DNA of 64,000 bases from Planctomycetota bacterium (GTDB lineage Bacteria > Planctomycetota > UBA1135 > GCA-002686595): positions 39,782 to 103,781 of the forward strand of contig JADHNZ010000004.1 of assembly GCA_016779225.1 (NCBI GenBank), read 5' to 3'. The notes below the pieces were generated by a model. That model was not told where the DNA came from, made no database searches, and worked only from the letters and a program-made list of their open reading frames with translations. Shown here in pieces: positions 47,689 to 58,472 of this stretch. The first letter of the stretch is position 1; the number at the start of each line of letters is the position of its first letter. A program made the translations under genes and the position numbers.

Positions 47689-49461
47689 TCAGTTCGCGCT
47701 CTCGAGGGCGCTCTGGATCCAGGACCTGGTCGACGGGGACAGGGCTCCGGACGCGACCAGGGCTTGCGCCTGCTCCCGAGCCGCTTGTGCGACCTCCTTG
47801 GAGCCGAGCTGCTCTGCACGCCGTGCGTGGGTCATCGCGATCACGGCGCGCAGATCCGGAGCGAGGACGCCGCCTTGAGGACCGGAGGCCTCGCGCTCGA
47901 GCTCGGCGACAAGGCGCGAGAGCTCCGATGGGCGCGCGCGCTGCGCCGCGGTGAGGTGCGCGTGTCCTCGGACAAGCGGCGATGGATCGGTGCAGGCGAG
48001 GTCGGTGAGCAGTCGGGGATCCGTCATCGCACCCACCAGCACGCGGCGCCGGAGCTCCCGGGAGGAGGCAGCCGCCTGCCGCTGCTCCGAGGCCTGTGGA
48101 CTGTTCAGCTCCTGCGGATCGGAGTCCTCCAGGAGCAGCTCGCCATACCGTTCCAGGGCTGCTTGCTCCGCCCCTGGCCGGCTTGCGAGGGCGAGGCCCA
48201 TGCCCACATCCCCGGCATGGGCCCGCCCCTCGAGCCAGCCGAGGGCCTCCATCAGGGGAGCCTCCGTGGCCACGGCCCCCAGCACGGCGGCCCGCCCCTC
48301 GGGATCGAACTGCAGGCGTGCCCAGAGGCTCTCCGCGAGGGCCCAGGCCTGCTCCAGGTCCCCGCTCTCGAACAGGGTGCTGAGGGTGGTGCCAGCGGCG
48401 GACGCCGCGGGCTCTGCCGCGATCCAAGCGTCGGTCACGGCCTCGCGCTCTTGGGCGGAGGCGAGGGAGAGGCCGCACGCGAGGAGCGTGTCGCACCAGG
48501 GAGCGAGCCAGGGCTCCTCCGACCGAATCCTGAGGAGGGTGGGCGTGTGCCTCGGGCCCACGCAGCACTGGCCTTGGCTTCGCAGGCTGCTGGCGAGCTG
48601 GGCGAAGCGCTGGCGCTGTGCATGGCTCCAGGACGGTGCGGCCACGAGGCAGCGCTCGAGCAGGAGCTCCACGCGCTCCGCGGGCGCTCCCCGGGATTCT
48701 GTGGCCGGCTTCGCCGGGAGGCTCTCTTGCGTGGCCTCCACCGCGGCCACGCCCCCTGGAGCCGGGCCGCTTCGCACCGGCACTTGGGCGGGGTGCGCGC
48801 GATGGAGGTGCACGCCCAGCACGAGCCCCCGGAGGGCTCCGCGCTCGATCGGCTGGAGCTCGTCGTCCCGCGCGGTCAGCAGCCCACTGCACAGGGCGAG
48901 GCCCACTTGCTCGAACTGCTCGAGAGGCAGGACCACCGCCAAGACTCGCTCCTCCAAGGCCTTGGGTGAGTCGAGCTCCATGGAGCCAAGCGCGATGAGT
49001 GCTGCACGGAGCTCATTCGTCAGCGCCTCCGGGACCTCTGGGCTGGAGCGTACGGCGCTCTCGCTCCCGTCGTGCTCGAGCGCTGCTGGGGGGGCCCAAG
49101 CGTCGGTCGGCCCTGTGGGTCGTCCTGTGGCCGCCGGCTCCGGGGAGGAGCTCTGCGGAGGCTCCATGGGCGGGACTGCGGGCTCCGGAGCCGCCTCCTT
49201 GCCGTTAGGGACGAATGCCAAGAGGCCTGCGAGCGTGCAGAGGAGCAGGAGACCCGCGGAGAGCCCTCCTCGGGTCCAGGCCGGACGCCCAGCCGGGGGC
49301 CCGAAGCGCGCTCCATCGCGAGCCCGGGGGCGAGTTGCTGCGCTCCCGTGCACGCGGCCGCGGCGGAGAGCGCGCAGGAGCGCGTTGGCGCTCGGGAACA
49401 GCGGCCCGTGGGGCCGGAGGGAGGAGGTCGAGGAGGGGGCGAGGCGGTGGCGCTTGGACAT
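47689..49461 (-). CDS. Single-pass membrane protein with HEAT-like helical exported region
   Basis: 590 residues. A basic, Arg/Pro/Ser-rich cytoplasmic N-terminus of about 65 residues is followed by one membrane helix (SAGLLLLCTLAGLLAFV). The rest is exported and mostly helical, with Ala/Leu/Glu-rich pairs resembling HEAT or TPR repeats, such as LFESGDLEQAWALAESLWAR and DPSPLVRGHAHLTAAQRAR. It also has a Cys-Cys pair (GQCCVGPRH). No enzyme motif was seen and the family is not recognised. It follows the PQQ-type gene by 39 nt and shares the N-terminal layout (basic tail plus one helix) of the next gene. Confidence 0.7.
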   Translation of the reverse strand: MSKRHRLAPSSTSSLRPHGPLFPSANALLRALRRGRVHGSAATRPRARDGARFGPPAGRPAWTRGGLSAGLLLLCTLAGLLAFVPNGKEAAPEPAVPPMEPPQSSSPEPAATGRPTGPTDAWAPPAALEHDGSESAVRSSPEVPEALTNELRAALIALGSMELDSPKALEERVLAVVLPLEQFEQVGLALCSGLLTARDDELQPIERGALRGLVLGVHLHRAHPAQVPVRSGPAPGGVAAVEATQESLPAKPATESRGAPAERVELLLERCLVAAPSWSHAQRQRFAQLASSLRSQGQCCVGPRHTPTLLRIRSEEPWLAPWCDTLLACGLSLASAQEREAVTDAWIAAEPAASAAGTTLSTLFESGDLEQAWALAESLWARLQFDPEGRAAVLGAVATEAPLMEALGWLEGRAHAGDVGMGLALASRPGAEQAALERYGELLLEDSDPQELNSPQASEQRQAAASSRELRRRVLVGAMTDPRLLTDLACTDPSPLVRGHAHLTAAQRARPSELSRLVAELEREASGPQGGVLAPDLRAVIAMTHARRAEQLGSKEVAQAAREQAQALVASGALSPSTRSWIQSALESAN

Positions 49462-49500
49462 GGCGCCCCGAGGACGCTCGCCATGCCAGGCGGTTGCGCC

Positions 49501-51552
49501 CTAGTCGCGGCGAATCTCGAGCAGGCTCGCGCGGTCCACGCCCAGCAGGAGAATCTGTCCACCGACTGCAACCAGATCACCGCCATGCGCGTCCTCGGGC
49601 AGGCCAGCCGCCGCAAGGAGCCGAGCATTCTCTTCCATGTCGAACAGATAGATGCGCCTGTCCGTTGCAAGGGCAAGCCTGGAGGGTGTCAGCAGCGCGG
49701 TGCCCGTGAAGCGCTCGCCTGCCGCCAGATTCAGGATCGGGCTCTCACGCCCCTCCTCGTCCACCTGCAGGAGTCCGGCGCGGGCTCCGTCTCGGCCCAT
49801 CAGCAGCAGCCGTCCGCCGCTGGGGCCAATCAGGTCGAGTGCGCTCCCCAGCGGAGTCGGCTGCCCCAGGAGGGGCGCCGCACCCGGCCTGGGATCCACG
49901 AGGTAGGCGTGGTCGGAGTCACCGGGGGCCACGAGTGCGCCCGCCTCGGTCTCCAGCGGCCGTCGCGAGCCCGGCCAGCCCGCAGCGGAGGCCTCGCGGC
50001 GTCGGGTGCGCAGGGACCAGACCAAGCGGCCATCCAGCTCGTGCGCCGTGACGAGCCCCGTGTTGGTGCAGCACAGGAGCCTCCCATGGGCAAGGCCGAG
50101 CGGCATGCCGACGGAGCGCAGCTCGGGGGCCCGCATGCGCAGGGGCATGTTCCCGGAGAGGTCGCTCGCCCGGGTGAGGAAGCGGCTCCATGTCACGGCC
50201 CCCGTCGAGGAGGAGAGGGCCAGAAGCCAGAGGTCCCCCTCGACCCCGGTGAGCGCGCGGGGGGCCTCCTCGAGAGGCGCGCTGCCCCTGTCCTCTCCAG
50301 CCTCGGGTCCTGGGGCCGACCCCTCGGGTGCTTGTGGCCTGGGCCGCACCGTGTCCCGGGCGGGCGCGTCGCCCATCAAGCGGGCCGTGACCAGCACGAG
50401 GCCCTCGAGCTGGAGGGGTCCTGGCTGGAACTCCGGCGTTGCTCCCAGCAGCTCGCCCGCGGCTGCGGCCGGGCCGAGGGCGCGGCTGCCCTCTCGAGCC
50501 CACTGCACTCCAAGCCCGCCGTCGATCCCGGGCGCCGGGCCCAGGGCCATCAGGCGGTTCCCGCGCGCAGGGGTCACCACTCCGCCCACCGTGCGGCTGG
50601 GGTCACCCCGGTCGACCACCACCACCGCGGACAGGGCATCGTCCGACGCGGAGGGGAGCAGGCTCCAGCCCCCCGCGGAGGGCGCCGCGAAGGGGGACAG
50701 GGTCCGAAAGTCCCGGTCCACGAGGGCCTCGAAGTCCACCATGCGCGGGCGGGCTCCTCCCCGGAGCGCAGCACCGTCGTAGAGGAGTCCTCGCCGCGGG
50801 CCCTGAACCAGCAGGCGCCCGTCCCCGAGGGCCGCAGCGCCGAGGCGCATGCCGCGCCCCAAGGGGACCCTGCGGAGGGCATCTGGACGCACCAGGAAGC
50901 CCTCGATGGCGTGACTGGAGGACACGCCCAGGGAGGTCGCGCCTCGCAGAGGATCAGGGGCCTCGGGGGCTGCGCGGTCGATCCAGCCCTGCCGCCGCTC
51001 CGCGGCGGCGGCCAGCTCGTCAAGGCCCGACAGCCGAGCGTGGCGTGCAGAGCGCTGCCACCAGGTGCTGGCGCGCTGCTCCCAGCCCAACTCGGCAGCC
51101 TCATCCCCGAGGCGCAGGGCGGCCTCCGCTGCGGCGCGGGTCCCCGGATAGAGGCGCTCGCACGCCGAGCCGCCGCTCGCGGCAGCCAGGGGCTCGAAGC
51201 GTGTACGGAACGCCTCGCGGTCAGGGGCGGTCAGCCCCTCGAGCCGGCGGAGGACGGCCTCCTCGACCCCCAGCGCGCAGCGGGCGGCGAGCGCCTCATC
51301 CAGAGCACCCTCGCCAGGCACAGCGTCCCCGGGCTCCGAGGCGGCCAGGGCCTGTTGCCAAGAGTCGAAGACGCGTCCGAGGCGCCCGGGGTCCACTCCC
51401 TCTTCCTGGAGGTCGGCGAGCAGCGTGTCTCCTGCGGCGAGGAGCTCCCACGCTCGCTCCGCGACGGGTTGGAACGCCCCGTTCGCGAGGGGGCCCTCCT
51501 GCGACCCGAGGATCAGAGGCAGGCAGAGCCCGAGCGGTCCGAGCACGCTCAC
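49501..51552 (-). CDS. Exported PQQ-type beta-propeller protein with helical N-terminal half
   Basis: 683 residues. A hydrophobic start (MSVLGPLGLCLPLILGSQ) is a likely signal peptide. Residues 20-220 are helical and TPR-like. The rest forms propeller repeats: RLLVQGPRRGLLYDGAALRG, DLWLLALSSSTGAVTWSRFL, GRLLCCTNTGLVTAHELDGR, LVWSLRTRR, ending in YLFDMEENARL and GQILLLGVDRASLLEIRRD. The order, helices followed by a PQQ-like propeller, echoes the first half of the 1572-residue protein at 35118, and the two may be paralogues. It overlaps the FtsB-like gene by 4 nt. Confidence 0.8.
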   Translation of the reverse strand: MSVLGPLGLCLPLILGSQEGPLANGAFQPVAERAWELLAAGDTLLADLQEEGVDPGRLGRVFDSWQQALAASEPGDAVPGEGALDEALAARCALGVEEAVLRRLEGLTAPDREAFRTRFEPLAAASGGSACERLYPGTRAAAEAALRLGDEAAELGWEQRASTWWQRSARHARLSGLDELAAAAERRQGWIDRAAPEAPDPLRGATSLGVSSSHAIEGFLVRPDALRRVPLGRGMRLGAAALGDGRLLVQGPRRGLLYDGAALRGGARPRMVDFEALVDRDFRTLSPFAAPSAGGWSLLPSASDDALSAVVVVDRGDPSRTVGGVVTPARGNRLMALGPAPGIDGGLGVQWAREGSRALGPAAAAGELLGATPEFQPGPLQLEGLVLVTARLMGDAPARDTVRPRPQAPEGSAPGPEAGEDRGSAPLEEAPRALTGVEGDLWLLALSSSTGAVTWSRFLTRASDLSGNMPLRMRAPELRSVGMPLGLAHGRLLCCTNTGLVTAHELDGRLVWSLRTRRREASAAGWPGSRRPLETEAGALVAPGDSDHAYLVDPRPGAAPLLGQPTPLGSALDLIGPSGGRLLLMGRDGARAGLLQVDEEGRESPILNLAAGERFTGTALLTPSRLALATDRRIYLFDMEENARLLAAAGLPEDAHGGDLVAVGGQILLLGVDRASLLEIRRD

Positions 51553-51962
51553 CTCGCCTTCTTCGCCGGCGTGCTGCTGGGCGTGGAGCCCAGGGAGACC
51601 TCTCTGGGCCTCGACGAAGCCGCCAGCTCACGCAAGGTCTCCTGCGGAGTCCGCACTCCCTGCTCCTGCTCCTGCTCGAGCCTGCGGCGGAGGCGCTCCT
51701 GGCCGACCGGATCCGAGAGGAACTCCTTCTCTCGGAGGGCCTTCTCGTGCCTGAGCTTGGAGGTCCGATACTGGCTCTGGACCTCCTCGGCCCTCTCCTC
51801 GAGGAGGGCCTGCTGCTCCAGGGCTGGTGCGATGCCCCACGCCACGATCTGGACGAACAGGAGCAGCGGGACCACCACCGGCATCAGCTGCCGCACCAGT
51901 GCGAACCAGGACGCGCGCTCGGGGGGGCGCTCGGGTCCAGTGGGGTCGCTAGGAAGGGGCAT
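51549..51962 (-). CDS. FtsB/DivIC-like septum formation initiator family protein
   Basis: 137 residues: a short cytoplasmic tail, one membrane helix (LMPVVVPLLLFVQIVAWGI, about 26-44), then a coiled coil (EQQALLEERAEEVQSQYR) and KEFLSDPVGQERLRRRLEQE. This corresponds to the region where FtsB/DivIC proteins carry the L-x-D-P-x-x-x-E-x-x-A/R-R segment. It lies 51 nt after enolase, a neighbourhood also seen for ftsB/divIC in other bacteria. Homologues stabilise the division-site FtsQLB complex. The motif is weak and the 45-residue C-terminal tail is unusual, so it could be another single-pass coiled-coil protein. Confidence 0.6.
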   Translation of the reverse strand: MPLPSDPTGPERPPERASWFALVRQLMPVVVPLLLFVQIVAWGIAPALEQQALLEERAEEVQSQYRTSKLRHEKALREKEFLSDPVGQERLRRRLEQEQEQGVRTPQETLRELAASSRPREVSLGSTPSSTPAKKAR

Positions 51963-52013
51963 GAACGGCGTGGCGTGGCGTGGAAGCTCGAGTGGAGCGG
52001 CGCGTGCTAGGAC

Positions 52014-54402
<2,389 letters not shown>

Positions 54403-54406
<4 letters not shown>

Positions 54407-54897
54407 GCGCGCGCACCGTGGCCGCCATCGCGCTCGGGTCCAACCTCGGCAACCGCGAGCAGCACCTCAAGCGCGCCCAGGCCCTCCTGGAGAAGACACC
54501 GGGCGTGGTGCTGCTGCGGCGCTCGGCCTGGCACGAGACCGAGCCCGTGGGCGGCCCTGAAGGGCAGGACCCCTACCTGAACGGGGCCGCGCTGGTGGAG
54601 ACGACCCTCGGCGCCGAGGAGCTGTTGGCTGCCCTGCAGTCCATCGAGGACCGCCTCGGCCGGGACCGCGCCACCGAGGGCCCCAACGGCGCGCGGACCC
54701 TGGACCTGGACCTGCTCTGGTTCGGGGAAGAGGTGCGTGACACCGATGCGCTTCGCCTCCCGCACCCGCGCATGGAGGAGCGCCTGTTCGTCCTCGCGCC
54801 CCTCGCCGAGGTGGCGCCCGATCACGGCCTCCCGGGCTGTGGTCGCACCGTACGCGAACGCCTCGAGGAGCTGCGCGCCGCGGCCGGACAGGGTTGA
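54403..54897 (+). CDS. folK: 2-amino-4-hydroxy-6-hydroxymethyldihydropteridine diphosphokinase
   Basis: 164 residues from the ATG at 54403, overlapping pssA. FolK transfers pyrophosphate from ATP to the pterin alcohol in folate synthesis. Family motifs: ALGSNLGNREQHL at the N-terminus, DPYLNGAALVETTLG, EDRLGRDRATEGPNGARTLD with the metal-binding DLDLLWFG, and LPHPRMEERLFVLAPLAEVA. Length and motif order are standard. It overlaps panC by 4 nt (TTGA). Confidence 0.95.
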
Positions 54898-55781
54898 GCT
54901 TCGACCTTCTGAGGAGCGTCGCCGAGGCGCGGGACTTCTGCGCCGCGCGGAGGGATGCCGGCAGCCGGCTGGGCTTCGTGCCCACCATGGGCGCCCTGCA
55001 CGAGGGGCACCTGGCCCTGGTGCGCGCGGCGGCCGCTGCCTGCGACGAGGTCGTCGTCAGCGTCTTCGTCAATCCGCTGCAGTTCAACGACCCGCGCGAC
55101 CTGGAGCGCTATCCGCGCGACCTGGAGGGGGACGCGGAGCTCGTGCGCGCGGCCGGGGCGCGCATGCTCTTCACGGGCACGCTCGAGGGCTTCTTCCCGG
55201 ACGAGCTGGACGAGGCCGGCGCGCTCCTGCCCCAGCATCGCGTCGACCCCGGATCCTGTGCCCTCGGCCTCGAGGGCGAGCACCGTCCCGGGCACTTCGA
55301 GGGCGTGGCGACGATCGTCGACCGCCTCTTCGAGGTCGTGCAGCCCGAGCAGGCCTTCTTCGGGGCCAAGGACTATCAGCAGTGCCTGGTGGTGCGCGAC
55401 CTCGCGGCTCGGCGTGGGGGACCGCACATCCAGGTGTGTCCCACGGTGCGCGAGGGCGACGGGCTGGCGCGCTCGTCTCGCAACGCCCTGCTCACCGAGG
55501 GCGACCGTGCGCGGGCGGTGTGCCTCTCCAAGGGGCTCTTCGCAGCCCGGGCGGCCTTCGCCTCGGGCGAGCGGAGCCCGCGGGTGCTCGCAGGGCTCGT
55601 GGCGGCGGCGGTCGAGAGCGGCGGACTCGACCTCGAGTACGCCGCGATCCGTGATCCCCAGCGCTGGACGGCAGGCGATCCGGAGGGCCCCCTTGAGCAG
55701 GCGGTGGCCCTCGTCGCCGCCCGCGCAGGCGCCGTGCGCCTGATCGACAACCTCGACCTGGGCGCTGGGGGAGGAGCATGA
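54894..55781 (+). CDS. panC: Pantothenate synthetase
   Basis: 295 residues from a TTG that overlaps the folK stop. PanC condenses pantoate and beta-alanine with ATP, leading to coenzyme A. FVPTMGALHEGHLALVRAA carries the HIGH-type motif HEGH, VSVFVNPLQFNDPRDLERYP the pantoate/ATP site, RPGHFEGVATIVDRLF and FGAKDYQQCLVVRDL the conserved core, and DGLARSSRNALLT the KMSKS-like loop. The start is set by homology of the first strand and the TTGA overlap. It ends by overlapping ispE by 4 nt. Confidence 0.95.
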   Translation: MSFDLLRSVAEARDFCAARRDAGSRLGFVPTMGALHEGHLALVRAAAAACDEVVVSVFVNPLQFNDPRDLERYPRDLEGDAELVRAAGARMLFTGTLEGFFPDELDEAGALLPQHRVDPGSCALGLEGEHRPGHFEGVATIVDRLFEVVQPEQAFFGAKDYQQCLVVRDLAARRGGPHIQVCPTVREGDGLARSSRNALLTEGDRARAVCLSKGLFAARAAFASGERSPRVLAGLVAAAVESGGLDLEYAAIRDPQRWTAGDPEGPLEQAVALVAARAGAVRLIDNLDLGAGGGA

Positions 55782-56725
55782 GTGCGGCCCACGGAGGCCC
55801 CGTTCGCGTCGACGCTCCGGCGAAGGTGAACCTCGATCTCGTGGTGCTCGGCCGCCGACCCGACGGGTTCCACGAGCTGCGCACCACGATGGTGCTGGCC
55901 GGCCTTCAGGACAGCCTGTGGCTCGAAGCCGCGCGCACCCCGGGTGTCTCCTGTGAGGTGACGGGTGCCCAGGCCAGCGAGGATGTGCCCCTGGACGCGC
56001 GCAACCTGGCGGTCGCCGCGTTGGAGCGCGGGCTCGCAGTGCTGGAGGCCACCGGCCCGGTCCCGAAGGGAGTGCACCTGCGCCTCGAGAAGGAGGTGCC
56101 CTCGGGCGCGGGGCTGGGCGGAGGATCCAGCGACGCGGCCGCCGCCCTCGCCGGCCTCGAGAGGCTGACGGGGCGCGACCTTGGAACGGTCGTGCGCGCG
56201 GCGATCCTCGCGGACCTGGGCAGCGATACCGTCTTCTTCGATGCGGCCCGCCGGACGGGCGCCGGCCTGTGCACGGGGCGGGGCGAGCGCGTGCGCGCCG
56301 TGCCCTCGCCGCGCGACTGGTGGGCGGCCCTGGTCACGCCCGAGGTCGTGGTCCCCACGGGCCCGGTCTTCGCCGCGCTCGATGCACCCGTCTTGAGTCT
56401 GCCCCAGGCGGCCGATACGGTCGCTTCTGACTGGCACGCGCGCACCGCGCGCGAGGCCCGGTCGCTCCTTCGCAACGACCTCGAGATGGCCGCCCTGCGT
56501 GCCGTCCCCGCCCTCCGCGCCTGGCGCAGGGTCCTTGACGCAGCAGCGCCCGGGGCCTTCACGCTCTCGGGCAGCGGCTCGTCCTTCTTTGCGCCGTGCG
56601 CGAGCAGGGCCGAGGCCGAGGAGCTCTTGCGGGGCGTGGACGCAGAGCGCGGTGAGCTGGGCGTGCGTGGCCTCTGGGCCGTTCCGCTCGGCTCGACCGT
56701 CCTCGAGGGCGCGGCGCGGAGCTGA
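55778..56725 (+). CDS. ispE: 4-diphosphocytidyl-2-C-methyl-D-erythritol kinase
   Basis: 315 residues. IspE is the GHMP kinase of the non-mevalonate isoprenoid pathway. APAKVNLDLVVLGRRPDGFH is the substrate-binding start with the conserved lysine, PSGAGLGGGSSDAAAAL is the ATP-binding GHMP loop, and AFTLSGSGSSFFAPC is the C-terminal glycine-rich motif. In most homologues the segment after the GHMP loop reads like GSDxPFF; here it is LGSDTVFFDAARRTGAGLC, a small change. It precedes spoVG by 85 nt, the same neighbourhood as in Firmicutes. Confidence 0.93.
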   Translation: MSAAHGGPVRVDAPAKVNLDLVVLGRRPDGFHELRTTMVLAGLQDSLWLEAARTPGVSCEVTGAQASEDVPLDARNLAVAALERGLAVLEATGPVPKGVHLRLEKEVPSGAGLGGGSSDAAAALAGLERLTGRDLGTVVRAAILADLGSDTVFFDAARRTGAGLCTGRGERVRAVPSPRDWWAALVTPEVVVPTGPVFAALDAPVLSLPQAADTVASDWHARTAREARSLLRNDLEMAALRAVPALRAWRRVLDAAAPGAFTLSGSGSSFFAPCASRAEAEELLRGVDAERGELGVRGLWAVPLGSTVLEGAARS

Positions 56726-56810
56726 ATCCGAACCTTCCGCACACCACCTCGGCGCCGATCGGTCCTGGACCGGAGGGGCGGCGCCCGGAGGCACGCCTCC
56801 GCTCCGCCCC

Positions 56811-57260
56811 ATGAATCTGACCGAGATCCGCGTCCGCGCGCTGCAGGCGCCTCGCGACAACCTGCGGGCCTTCGTGACCCTCACCCTCGACGGCACCTTC
56901 GTGGTCCGCGATGTCCGCATCATCGAGGGCCCTCAGGGGCTGTTCGTGGCCATGCCCAGTCGTCGGGCCACCGGGCGCTGCGCGGCCTGCGCGGGTCACA
57001 ACCACCTGCGCGCTCGCTACTGCAACGACTGCGGTGCGCGGCTGCCCTCGACCCCGATGGAGGAGGCCGAGGGCGTGAGCCCCGAGGCGCGCCTGCACAC
57101 CGACATCGTGCACCCCATCAGTCGCGAGGGGCGCGAGCAGCTCGAGGCCGCCGTGCTCGCGGCCTATGCAGCGGAGCTCGACGGAGGCGCCGAGTCCGAG
57201 CGGCGCTCGCCGCGTTGCGATGGGGCCAACCCCGGACGCGGGGCCTCGGCGGAGGGCTGA
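56811..57260 (+). CDS. spoVG: SpoVG-family RNA/DNA-binding regulator with inserted zinc ribbon
   Basis: 149 residues from the ATG at 56811. The SpoVG core is clear: LTEIRVRALQAPRDNLRAFV, LDGTFVVRDVRIIEGPQGLF, VAMPSRR, then DIVHPISREGREQLEAAVL near 110-128. Between MPSRR and the HPI block sits a zinc-ribbon-like insertion with four cysteines: Cys57-x2-Cys60 and Cys71-x2-Cys74 (RCAAC, RYCNDCG). SpoVG proteins bind nucleic acids and act as global regulators. The insertion appears characteristic of planctomycete members and may add RNA or zinc binding; this is inferred. Confidence 0.9.
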   Translation: MNLTEIRVRALQAPRDNLRAFVTLTLDGTFVVRDVRIIEGPQGLFVAMPSRRATGRCAACAGHNHLRARYCNDCGARLPSTPMEEAEGVSPEARLHTDIVHPISREGREQLEAAVLAAYAAELDGGAESERRSPRCDGANPGRGASAEG

Positions 57261-57308
57261 GGCGTCGCCGTGGCTGCCGTGGGGGGGATGCGCGCCGTCC
57301 GCGAGCTG

Positions 57309-57335
57309 AGCCGGCCTTGCGGCCGGGCCGTTGTT
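57309..57335 (+). terminator. Possible terminator after spoVG
   Basis: CCGGCC (57311-57316) pairs with GGCCGG (57321-57326) over a TTGC loop. GCCGTTGTT, a weak T-rich tail, follows. It begins about 50 nt after the spoVG stop. Confidence 0.45.
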
Positions 57336-57337
57336 CC

Positions 57338-57371
57338 CGCCTTGGCTCTGCGTGGACGCCTTGGCTCTGCG
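57338..57371. repeat. 15-bp direct repeat in the spoVG-DUF2520 gap
   Basis: CGCCTTGGCTCTGCG occurs at 57338-57352 and again at 57357-57371, a 19-bp period. It lies 85 nt upstream of the start at 57456 and could be paired regulator half-sites or simple slippage. No known operator is recognised. Confidence 0.7.
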
Positions 57372-57455
57372 AGGGCCGGGTGCGGGCGCTCGCCGGGAGC
57401 GGGCAGGACCGGGTCGCGGGCGTCGGTCGCCAGGCCCCGGGGCTAGGATGAGGCC

Positions 57456-58412
57456 ATGGAGCGCGTCGTCGTGGTCGGAACCGGTGCCGTGGCCCGGGCC
57501 CTCGTCCCCGCGCTGGTCGCCCGGGGCACGCAGGTCCGCGTGCGCAGCCGCTCCGCGGAGCGCGCCGCGGCCTTCTGCGAAGAGCTCGGGCTCCGTGCGA
57601 GCGCCGCGCCGGATCGCGCGGGGAGCACCGGCGGCAAGGACCTCCTCCCGGAGAGTCAGGACTCGCTCGGGGCGTCCCCGCCGGCAGGGGCCGCATGGAC
57701 TCCGGAGGGCGATGAGCCGGTCCTCGACGGTCTGCTGCTCTTCGCCGTGCCTGACCGTGTGATCGCGTCGGCGGCCCAGGCAGCCGCCCTGCGCGGGGAC
57801 CGGCCAGAGGCCGCCCTCCACCTGTCCGGCTATCACGACAGCGGCGTCCTCGCCCCGCTCGCCGCGTCCTGCGCGCGGCTCGGATTCGCGCACCCCTTGG
57901 GCTCGTTCCCACCCGATGGGCCTCCCCTCGCGCCTGGCCTGACCTGGTGCTGTGGGGGCAGCACCGAGGGCGCCGCCGCGGCGGCAGCGGAGCTCTCTTG
58001 CCACCTGGGCGGCCGCCCCCTTCAGCTGCGCGAGGCGGAGGGCAGCAAGGCGCGCTACCACGCCGCGGCCTCGCTCGTGGCCGGTGGGGCAGCGGCCCTG
58101 CTCCACCTGGCGGAGCAGCTGGCCGCCGACGCCGTGGAGGACCCCGCGGCCCTGCGTGCCGGCCTCACCGACCTGCTCGCCTCCATGCTCGAGAACGCGC
58201 GCGCCCACGGGCCCCTGGCGGCCCTTACGGGCCCGGCTGCTCGGGGCGACGACGCCGTGGTCGAGGGCCACCTGGCAGCCATGGATCCGGCCACGGCGGC
58301 CGTCTATCGCGCGCTGCTCGAGCCGATGCGAGCCATGGCGGCGGCGCGCGCCGCGGTCCGTCCTCCCTCGGGCGCTCCGGCCGCGACCGAGCCGCGCAGT
58401 GCGCAGCCCTGA
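57456..58412 (+). CDS. Rossmann-fold DUF2520 family protein
   Basis: 318 residues. The N-terminus RVVVVGTGAVARALVPAL is a dinucleotide-binding strand-loop-helix (GTGAVA at 8-13). LLLFAVPDRVI, LHLSGYHDSGVLAPLA, GFAHPLGSFPPDG and KARYHAAASLVAGGAAALLH match the Rossmann-like plus DUF2520 pair, a pattern resembling NADP-dependent ketopantoate or proline-type reductases. DUF2520 proteins often neighbour panC or folate genes in other bacteria, and here panC and folK lie about 2 kb upstream. The substrate is not established. Confidence 0.87.
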   Translation: MERVVVVGTGAVARALVPALVARGTQVRVRSRSAERAAAFCEELGLRASAAPDRAGSTGGKDLLPESQDSLGASPPAGAAWTPEGDEPVLDGLLLFAVPDRVIASAAQAAALRGDRPEAALHLSGYHDSGVLAPLAASCARLGFAHPLGSFPPDGPPLAPGLTWCCGGSTEGAAAAAAELSCHLGGRPLQLREAEGSKARYHAAASLVAGGAAALLHLAEQLAADAVEDPAALRAGLTDLLASMLENARAHGPLAALTGPAARGDDAVVEGHLAAMDPATAAVYRALLEPMRAMAAARAAVRPPSGAPAATEPRSAQP

Positions 58413-58472
58413 GGCCAGGCACACGCGCGTGGCAGGCCCGGCCAGGCCAGGCCCGAGTAGACTCCCCGGCCC

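Noticed and set aside
46739..47954. Plus-strand frames over the hairpin array and the Cys-rich gene
   Set aside because: They translate the 34-bp repeat into low-complexity peptide and lack motifs; the minus-strand frame has a Shine-Dalgarno, a membrane helix and patterned cysteines.
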